Assembly: GCA_036270655.1 (NCBI GenBank)
Contig: DATBCD010000028.1
Span: 1-12,466 of the forward strand
DNA: 12,466 nt
Direction: 5' to 3'
Source: VBCK01 sp036270655
GTDB lineage: Bacteria; Pseudomonadota; Gammaproteobacteria; Burkholderiales; Burkholderiaceae_F
Part shown: piece by piece, positions 8,197 to 12,466 of the stretch
How positions within the stretch are numbered: position 1 is the stretch's first letter
Layout: each line of letters begins with the position of its first letter
The notes under the pieces: model-generated
Databases searched by the model: none
Told to the model about the DNA's origin: nothing
What the model saw: only the letters and a program-made list of their open reading frames with translations
Program-made: the position numbers and the translations under genes

Positions 8197-8230
8197 GAGA
8201 GCAGTGTCCCAGCCGACATGTCCGGCCGGG

Positions 8231-8246
8231 TGTTTCACGTGGAACA
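8231..8246 (-). other. parS centromere site 2 (ParB-binding, full consensus)
   Basis: On the plus strand this reads TGTTTCACGTGGAACA; on the minus strand TGTTCCACGTGAAACA, a complete match to the parS consensus known from Bacillus subtilis and conserved across phyla. Together with site 1 it gives an inverted pair with 50 bp centre-to-centre spacing. The site is outside any gene, so its sequence is not constrained by coding. I see no third copy in this window; other CACGTG hexamers lie inside genes and lack the flanking bases. Confidence 0.95.
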
Positions 8247-8391
8247 ACAGGTCAGAACACCCTTTGGGGGGCACGGCCAAGGACCCGCCTAGTAGAATTT
8301 CAGTACGCTGTTTCTCGAATCAAGGCGCGAGCCGGGCCAGCATCGTTTGCGTTGAGTCCGCGCACAGACACTGGATGGACGGCAGGGAAGT

Positions 8392-8500
8392 CGCCTCTCC
8401 CGCTTGCGAGAGAGCGCTAGGGACAGGGTGTGTGCAACGGCAGGACGCCCGTATGCGGACCCTCTCCCCCGGCCCCTCTCCCACGGAATGGGAGCGGGGT
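8392..8500. repeat. REP-like pair of interspersed repeat units in divergent orientation
   Basis: Two related units face away from each other. Unit A, read on the minus strand (8430 to 8392), runs CACCCTGTCCCTAGCGC then CTCTCTCGCAAGCGGGAGAG, and its hairpin (8395-8414) pairs eight of nine positions. Unit B, read on the plus strand (8459 to 8500), runs ACCCTCTCCCCCGGCC then a hairpin at 8473-8499 with CTCCCA/TGGGAG and CCCC/GGGG arms around one mismatch. The shared plan (CCCT-x-TCCC lead, then a CTCTCCC hairpin) is that of the abundant intergenic repeats of many Beta- and Gammaproteobacteria. Unit B starts 27 bp beyond the stop codon of the AsmA-like gene, so it may also stabilise that mRNA 3' end. 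It lacks a T-run and is not a standard terminator. Confidence 0.75.
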
Positions 8501-8526
8501 GGAAACAACGCATTGCATGTTCACAG

Positions 8527-9984
8527 CTAGCGACCGAACTGCGGGTGGGTGACGGTTCCCCGAACGTGCAATCGCAACGGCGCCTGAATCCGGGCCCCGC
8601 CGAGGTTGACATGGATCACTCCATCGATCGCCAACTCGGGCGTCACCGTCAGCTCGCCACGAGTCCAAAGCGCGCCGGCCACGCCATGGACATCTCGGAA
8701 AAGAACGCCCGTGTGGCTGGAGAGAAAGGACGCATCAAAGTGGGTGAAGCGAGTCGATGCGGAGCTGTTGGAAGCATTGAGCGAAGGCCGGCTGGCGGCG
8801 TATCCGAGATTGATCCCGTTCAACGTTGCGCTGCGCACCTTGATCACGCCGGCAGCCATCAGCCCTGCCAGCGCATCCTCCGGCGTTGCCCCGGCACCGC
8901 TCAGCTGCGCCTCGATCGAGGCCGTGCCCGAAATCGCCGTCGCCGGAGCGGGGTTGCTGCCACTGAATTTGCTCGCGGCTGCGGCTTCGCTGGCGGCCTG
9001 TGGGGACTTCGAAATCTGATCGATCAGAGTCGCCACGTCGATTCCGACCGTCGATACCTGTCCCGTCGCCGCCCATGCGGCCGACCCCTGATCCTGCCGC
9101 CGCACCGCAAGCTGCCCCTCCATCGCCCCAAATGCCGATCCAAGCGTGAACTTGTCGACCTGGATCGCGTCGGCGCTCACGCGCCCGCTGGCGACGAGCT
9201 CCGACCAGGCGGTGCGCGGCGCAAAAGGCGGTTGCCAGTCGGCCGCGTCGCACTGGAACGAGACCGAGCCGCCTGCACGATCGGGCGTGATCTGCATTTG
9301 CATGCTGCCCGAGGGTTCCAGGCGACGCAGCGTGACAGTCGTAAATTGGCCATTGGGCTCACGGCGCGTCGTGGCCTCGTAGTGATCAGGCAGCAGTGCG
9401 CTGGAGGCAAAGCGCAATTGGGCGAACCTGACCCGGGTGACGCTGTCGGGCACCAGCTGGTGCAGCGACGACAACCACGTCAGCAACTGGTTGGCCTGCT
9501 GAAAAGTCAGCGTCGTGGGCGAGACGACGATGTCACCCCAGCGCCGCTGGCCGGACACGACAGCCCGCCACAGGCTGGGCGCCGTGAACTCCAAAGTCAC
9601 TTCGTCCAGCCGCACCTGTCCGCCGAGATCGACACCGAGCAGCACGATGGCCGGAGCCGGCGTGGTGCGTATCCGGCTGTCCTGAATCCGTACCGGAACA
9701 TGAAGCACGGCCGACAGGCGCTGGGAGACGTGCTCTGCAGTCAACGCCTCTCGTTGTCCGGCTAGCCAGACACCGGCCAGCGCCACGACGGCCAACAGAA
9801 CGAAGTAGGGCAGCAGCCGGCGCGCCCAGATCCGCAGCGACGACCGCCACGCCCGGCTTGCGTAGAACGAGGCATCATCCTGCTGCTTGCGGTCATCGAC
9901 CTCGCGCTGATCCAACCGATCCGGGACGTTGACCGATGTGATCGCAAAGTCGCTCGATGGGAACTCGGTATGAGTGCCAGCCAT
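8527..9984 (-). CDS. AsmA-like membrane-anchored periplasmic protein
   Basis: The 485-residue product has a charged cytoplasmic N-terminus (about 1-55), one membrane helix with positive residues before it (RRLLPYFVLLAVVALAGVWLAG, about 55-76), and a long beta-rich body expected in the periplasm. After the helix, LSAVLHVPVRI and the P-A-P-x-I-V-L-L-G-V-D-L stretch (about 90-120) resemble the N-terminal region of AsmA proteins. The C-terminus has the AsmA pattern: a threonine-rich TRFTHFDASF segment, an aspartate-rich turn, repeated amphipathic strands and a final PLRLHVRGTVTHPQFGR (about 469-485). AsmA-family proteins are linked to outer-membrane assembly and phospholipid transport, but this protein's own role is unknown. 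Residues 326-350 are a low-complexity Ala/Ser linker. The ATG start has a GAGAG upstream. I cannot give it a gene symbol. Confidence 0.8.
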   Translation of the reverse strand: MAGTHTEFPSSDFAITSVNVPDRLDQREVDDRKQQDDASFYASRAWRSSLRIWARRLLPYFVLLAVVALAGVWLAGQREALTAEHVSQRLSAVLHVPVRIQDSRIRTTPAPAIVLLGVDLGGQVRLDEVTLEFTAPSLWRAVVSGQRRWGDIVVSPTTLTFQQANQLLTWLSSLHQLVPDSVTRVRFAQLRFASSALLPDHYEATTRREPNGQFTTVTLRRLEPSGSMQMQITPDRAGGSVSFQCDAADWQPPFAPRTAWSELVASGRVSADAIQVDKFTLGSAFGAMEGQLAVRRQDQGSAAWAATGQVSTVGIDVATLIDQISKSPQAASEAAAASKFSGSNPAPATAISGTASIEAQLSGAGATPEDALAGLMAAGVIKVRSATLNGINLGYAASRPSLNASNSSASTRFTHFDASFLSSHTGVLFRDVHGVAGALWTRGELTVTPELAIDGVIHVNLGGARIQAPLRLHVRGTVTHPQFGR

Positions 9985-10066
9985 GGAGCTCTCAAGAAGA
10001 GCGAGCGCTTACCCTTGTCATAGCCACGATCCTGTCTGCACCGGGCGAATTGAACCTGTCTACCGA

Positions 10067-10084
10067 GCAGGCCGATCCGCCTGC
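10067..10084 (-). terminator. Weak hairpin after pckG
   Basis: GCAGGC and GCCTGC form a perfect 6-bp stem with a 6-base loop, 83 bases beyond the pckG stop. No run of T follows on the minus strand, so an intrinsic terminator is doubtful. It is the only clear stem in the 182-bp gap between pckG and the AsmA-like gene. Confidence 0.25.
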
Positions 10085-10127
10085 ATGATCGGCGATTTCG
10101 GCGTTATCCGAAAGACCAAGTTGACGT

Positions 10128-10169
10128 CGCAGACGGGTCCGGCTTCACGCAGAGACGGGCCCGGCTTCA
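10128..10169. repeat. Tandem 20/22-bp duplication at the pckG stop codon
   Basis: Two adjacent copies, CGCAGACGGGTCCGGCTTCA (10128-10147) and the same word with an extra AG and one T-to-C change (10148-10169), abut exactly. On the sense strand each begins with TGA, and the TGA of the second (10167-10169) is the pckG stop codon. The pair looks like a short slipped-strand duplication that has since diverged slightly. Confidence 0.8.
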
Positions 10170-12017
10170 ATCCGGCAAACGTGATGCGAGGCGTTGCCGG
10201 ACTGCCTGAAGCGCCGCGGGGACCCGATCGCCGATCGAGGCGAAAAAGGCGGCGTGCGACTCGAGCTCGCGCCGCCACTCGGCGGCGCTCAATCCGATGG
10301 CACGATCGAATGCCATGCCGTCGAACTGCAAGCCTTGCCAGTTCAGGTCACCGAAGCGCGGTGACACGCCGAGGAAGGTCTGTGCCCCGCCGTGTGTGCC
10401 CGCCACGCGCCCGACGATCCACTCGAGCACGCGCATGTTCTCGGCGTAGCCCGGCCAGACGAAGCCGCCCTGTTCGCCGCCGCGAAACCAGTTCACACAG
10501 AACATCCTGGGAGCGCGCGCGCCGGCCGCCGCCAGTTGCTCGCCCAGACGCAACCAGTGAGCGAAATAGTCTCCGACGTGATAGCCAATGAACGGCAGCA
10601 TGGCGAACGGATCGCGGCGCAACACGCCCTGCGAGCCGGCCTGCGCGGCGGTCGTTTCCGATGCCAGCGTGGCGGCCATGTAAACACCCTCGTCCCAATC
10701 GCGCGCCTCGGTGACCAGGGGCACGGTCGTCGAGCGCCGCCCGCCGAACACGAACGCATCGATCGGAACGCCCGTCGGACTTTCCCAGTCCGGATCGATC
10801 GACGGGCACCGCGCGGCAGCCACGGTGAAGCGCGAATTCGGGTGTGCGGCCTTCCGGCCCGTGGCGGCCCCGATTTGCGGTGTCCAATCGCGACCCTGCC
10901 AATCGATGCAGTGAGCCGGCGCATCGCTCTGTCCTTCCCACCACACGTCCTGGTCGTCGGTCAGCGCGACATTCGTAAAGATCACGTCGGACTGCAGCAT
11001 CCGCATCGCATTCGGATTGGTCCGGAACCCGGTGCCCGGGGCCACGCCAAACACACCCGCCTCGGGGTTCATCGCATAAAGCCGCCCGTCATTGCCCGGT
11101 TGAATCCAGGCGATGTCCTCTCCGACGGTCGTGACTTTCCAGTCGGCGAACCCCGCCGGCGGAACGAGCATCGCAAAGTTGGTCTTGCCGCAGGCGGAAG
11201 GAAAGGCTGCGGCGACGTGGTACTTGCGGCCTTCGGGCGAGGTGACGCCCAGAATCAGCATGTGCTCGGCGAACCAGCCCTGATCGCGCCCCATCACGGA
11301 GGCGATCCGCAGCGCCAGGCACTTCTTGCCGAGCAGCGCGTTGCCGCCATAGCCGGAGCCGAAGCTCCAGATCTCGCGCGACTCGGGAAAGTGCACGATG
11401 TACTTGGTTGCGTTGCACGGCCATGGAACATCGGCCTGGCCGGCAGCGAGCGGACAGCCGACCGAGTGCACGCATGGCACGAACGGCGCCGATTCGCCCA
11501 GCGCCTCCAGCACCGGCTTGCCGACCCGCGTCATCAAATGCATGTTGACGACGACATAAGGGCTGTCGGTCAACTCGACCCCGATCTTCGCGATGGGACT
11601 GCCCACCGGGCCCATCGAAAAAGGCACGACGTACAATGTGCGGCCGCACATGCAGCCGGCGAACAACGCGTCCAGCGTCGAGCGCATCTCGGCCGGCGCG
11701 GTCCAGTTGTTGGTCGGGCCCGCGTCGTCGCGGCGCTCACTGCAGATGAAGGTGCGGTCCTCTACACGGGCGACGTCCTGCGGGTCGGAGCGGGCCAGGT
11801 ACGAGTTGGGCCGCTTGTCAGCATTGAGCCGCAGCAGCGTTCCGCCAGCCACCATCTGCACGCACAGCCGCTCGTATTCCGCGCGCGAGCCGTCGCACCA
11901 GACGATCCGTTGTGGCTCGGTCCGCCGGGCGATCCGGTCGACCCACTGAAGAAGCCCCTGATGGCGCACGGCGGCCGGGGCGGACAGGAACGCTTGACGC
12001 GAGGGTACTGCACTCAT
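10167..12017 (-). CDS. pckG: Phosphoenolpyruvate carboxykinase (GTP)
   Basis: This cytoplasmic enzyme converts oxaloacetate and GTP to phosphoenolpyruvate, CO2 and GDP, the first committed step of gluconeogenesis. The 616-residue product has the standard length of the GTP class. The P-loop FPSACGKTN (272-280) contains the reactive Cys276 found in GTP enzymes. GEDIAW (299-304) supplies the metal-binding aspartate. FGSGYGGNALLGKK (219-232) and AEHMLILG (250-257) supply the expected lysine and histidine metal ligands. PIDAFVFGGRR (418-428) and NWFRGGEQGGFVWPG (509-523) are nucleotide and substrate loop regions. The ATG has a strong AGGAGGAG (complement of 12026-12033) upstream. The gene stands apart from its neighbours by 168 and 182 bp, so it is probably a single transcription unit. 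Confidence 0.98.
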   Translation of the reverse strand: MSAVPSRQAFLSAPAAVRHQGLLQWVDRIARRTEPQRIVWCDGSRAEYERLCVQMVAGGTLLRLNADKRPNSYLARSDPQDVARVEDRTFICSERRDDAGPTNNWTAPAEMRSTLDALFAGCMCGRTLYVVPFSMGPVGSPIAKIGVELTDSPYVVVNMHLMTRVGKPVLEALGESAPFVPCVHSVGCPLAAGQADVPWPCNATKYIVHFPESREIWSFGSGYGGNALLGKKCLALRIASVMGRDQGWFAEHMLILGVTSPEGRKYHVAAAFPSACGKTNFAMLVPPAGFADWKVTTVGEDIAWIQPGNDGRLYAMNPEAGVFGVAPGTGFRTNPNAMRMLQSDVIFTNVALTDDQDVWWEGQSDAPAHCIDWQGRDWTPQIGAATGRKAAHPNSRFTVAAARCPSIDPDWESPTGVPIDAFVFGGRRSTTVPLVTEARDWDEGVYMAATLASETTAAQAGSQGVLRRDPFAMLPFIGYHVGDYFAHWLRLGEQLAAAGARAPRMFCVNWFRGGEQGGFVWPGYAENMRVLEWIVGRVAGTHGGAQTFLGVSPRFGDLNWQGLQFDGMAFDRAIGLSAAEWRRELESHAAFFASIGDRVPAALQAVRQRLASRLPD

Positions 12018-12025
12018 CGAAATGT

Positions 12026-12033
12026 CTCCTCCT
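12026..12033 (-). promoter_or_regulatory. Strong ribosome-binding site of pckG
   Basis: AGGAGGAG on the minus strand, eight bases before the ATG at 12017, is the best Shine-Dalgarno match in the window. It fixes the pckG start and predicts efficient translation. Confidence 0.85.
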
Positions 12034-12127
12034 GCTTTCTTATAAACAAAAAGCGCAGCCTCGAAACGCGGCGGTCACCCGAGACAACGGCATGGGAGAC
12101 GACGACATCGGTGACCCATGACATGCC

Positions 12128-12160
12128 TCACGGACCGCAGCGTACTCGGCTGCGCCGTGA
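12128..12160 (-). terminator. Stable hairpin downstream of the cold-shock gene
   Basis: The arms TCACGG-CGCAGC and GCTGCG-CCGTGA pair over 12 bp, interrupted by one 2-base bulge, with a 7-base loop. It begins 26 bases after the csp stop on the sense strand. No T-run follows, so it may be a Rho-independent terminator of weak type or a structure that protects the csp mRNA 3' end. It separates csp from pckG. Confidence 0.5.
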
Positions 12161-12185
12161 CAATCGCCCAGGAGCTCGCCGGCTC

Positions 12186-12392
12186 TCAGGACAGAGGAAC
12201 GATCTCGACGGCCTGCGGCCCTTTTTGGCCCTGCTGGACCTGATATTCGACGCGCTGGTTTTCCTTTAGCGTCCGAAATCCTTTGGATTTGATACCACTG
12301 TAGTGCGCGAAGACGTCGCTGCCGCCATCGTCGGGCTTGATGAAACCGAAGCCCTTGGTCTCATTGAACCACTTTACAACGCCTGTGGGCAT
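12186..12392 (-). CDS. Cold-shock family RNA chaperone (CspA-like)
   Basis: A small single-strand nucleic-acid-binding protein of the CspA family, which melts RNA structure and acts as an antiterminator. The 68-residue product is one five-strand beta-barrel cold-shock domain: MPTGVVKWFNETKGFGFI with the RNP1 motif KGFGFI (13-18), RNP2 VFAHY (27-31), then KSKGFRTLKENQRVEY (35-50) and a short QVQQGQKGPQAVEIV end. The ATG at 12392 fits the family N-terminus and has GAAGAG upstream; the frame is open further up to 12437 but the extra residues do not belong to the family. Paralogues are common in such genomes, so I leave the symbol blank (cspA, cspD and similar cannot be told apart here). Whether it is cold-induced cannot be judged, since only 74 bases upstream are present. 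Confidence 0.96.
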   Translation of the reverse strand: MPTGVVKWFNETKGFGFIKPDDGGSDVFAHYSGIKSKGFRTLKENQRVEYQVQQGQKGPQAVEIVPLS

Positions 12393-12466
12393 AGCAAGCT
12401 CTTCATGGGAAACGCGGGAAGCGCCCGCGGCGCGCAAGCGATGAGTCCATAGGACGTTGCGGAATG

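Larger units (their letters stand above)
8102..8526. other. 425-bp intergenic region with parS pair and REP-like repeat
   Basis: This is the only gene-free stretch longer than 300 bases. Going from 8526 towards 8102 (direction of transcription) it holds a REP-like inverted repeat pair (8392-8500), about 145 bp with no recognised element apart from a weak imperfect stem at 8261-8282, two parS sites (8231-8246, 8181-8196) and a candidate -10 box for mnmG (8148-8153). The short open frames here are artefacts: they contain peptides such as LSPGPSP and LALSRKRER, which are what this class of repeat reads as when translated. Confidence 0.8.

Noticed and set aside
8404..9765. 453-codon plus-strand open frame opposite the AsmA-like gene
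   Set aside because: It begins inside the REP-like repeat and is antisense to a protein with a clear membrane helix and AsmA-like end; its composition is that of a shadow frame.
12039..12067. TATAAG (12039-12044) as the -10 box of a pckG promoter
   Set aside because: It would place the transcript start at about 12032, inside the ribosome-binding site at 12026-12033, and the -35 match is poor. The true promoter is probably further upstream.
10392..12269. 625-codon plus-strand open frame opposite pckG
   Set aside because: It is fully antisense to an unmistakable PEP carboxykinase with all catalytic motifs; it is open only because of GC-rich codon use.

Overview
This is a GC-rich stretch (roughly two thirds G+C) with a gene order typical of Betaproteobacteria, most likely Burkholderiales: mnmG-rsmG-parA-parB-atpIBEFHA, preceded by a GTP-type PEP carboxykinase. 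The taxonomic call rests on gene order and protein style (for example the Burkholderiales-like AtpE and AtpA sequences). I cannot name the genus. It is core chromosome: I see no insertion sequence, phage gene, tRNA, rRNA or CRISPR array. Every gene I can support is on the minus strand, so transcription runs from high to low coordinates.

Layout in the direction of transcription. (1) 12392-10167: a 68-residue cold-shock protein, a gap holding a strong hairpin, then pckG. (2) 10166-9985: a gap with a tandem duplication at the pckG stop codon; then 9984-8527, an AsmA-like protein with one membrane anchor and a periplasmic body. (3) 8526-8102: the only long gene-free stretch (425 bp). It holds a REP-like repeat pair (8392-8500), two near-perfect parS centromere sites (8231-8246 and 8181-8196) and a candidate mnmG promoter. 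(4) 8101-3755: mnmG, rsmG, parA and parB, with gaps of 5 to 25 bp, suggesting one transcript. (5) 3754-1: a 118-bp gap with a candidate promoter, then atpI, atpB, atpE, atpF, atpH and the first 315 codons of atpA, which runs off the window.

How the genes fit together. ParA, ParB and the two parS sites form a complete chromosome segregation system of Soj/Spo0J type within about 4.6 kb, with parS just upstream of mnmG. MnmG modifies the tRNA wobble uridine and RsmG methylates 16S rRNA. The atp genes encode the membrane Fo sector (a, c, b), the delta stalk and the start of the alpha subunit of the F1Fo ATP synthase, plus the assembly/accessory protein AtpI.

I found no sign of a new multi-gene system. 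The points most worth a second look are the parS pair inside the mnmG upstream region, the REP-like pair beside it, the AT-rich leader before atpE, and the run of non-ATG starts (rsmG, parA, atpI).
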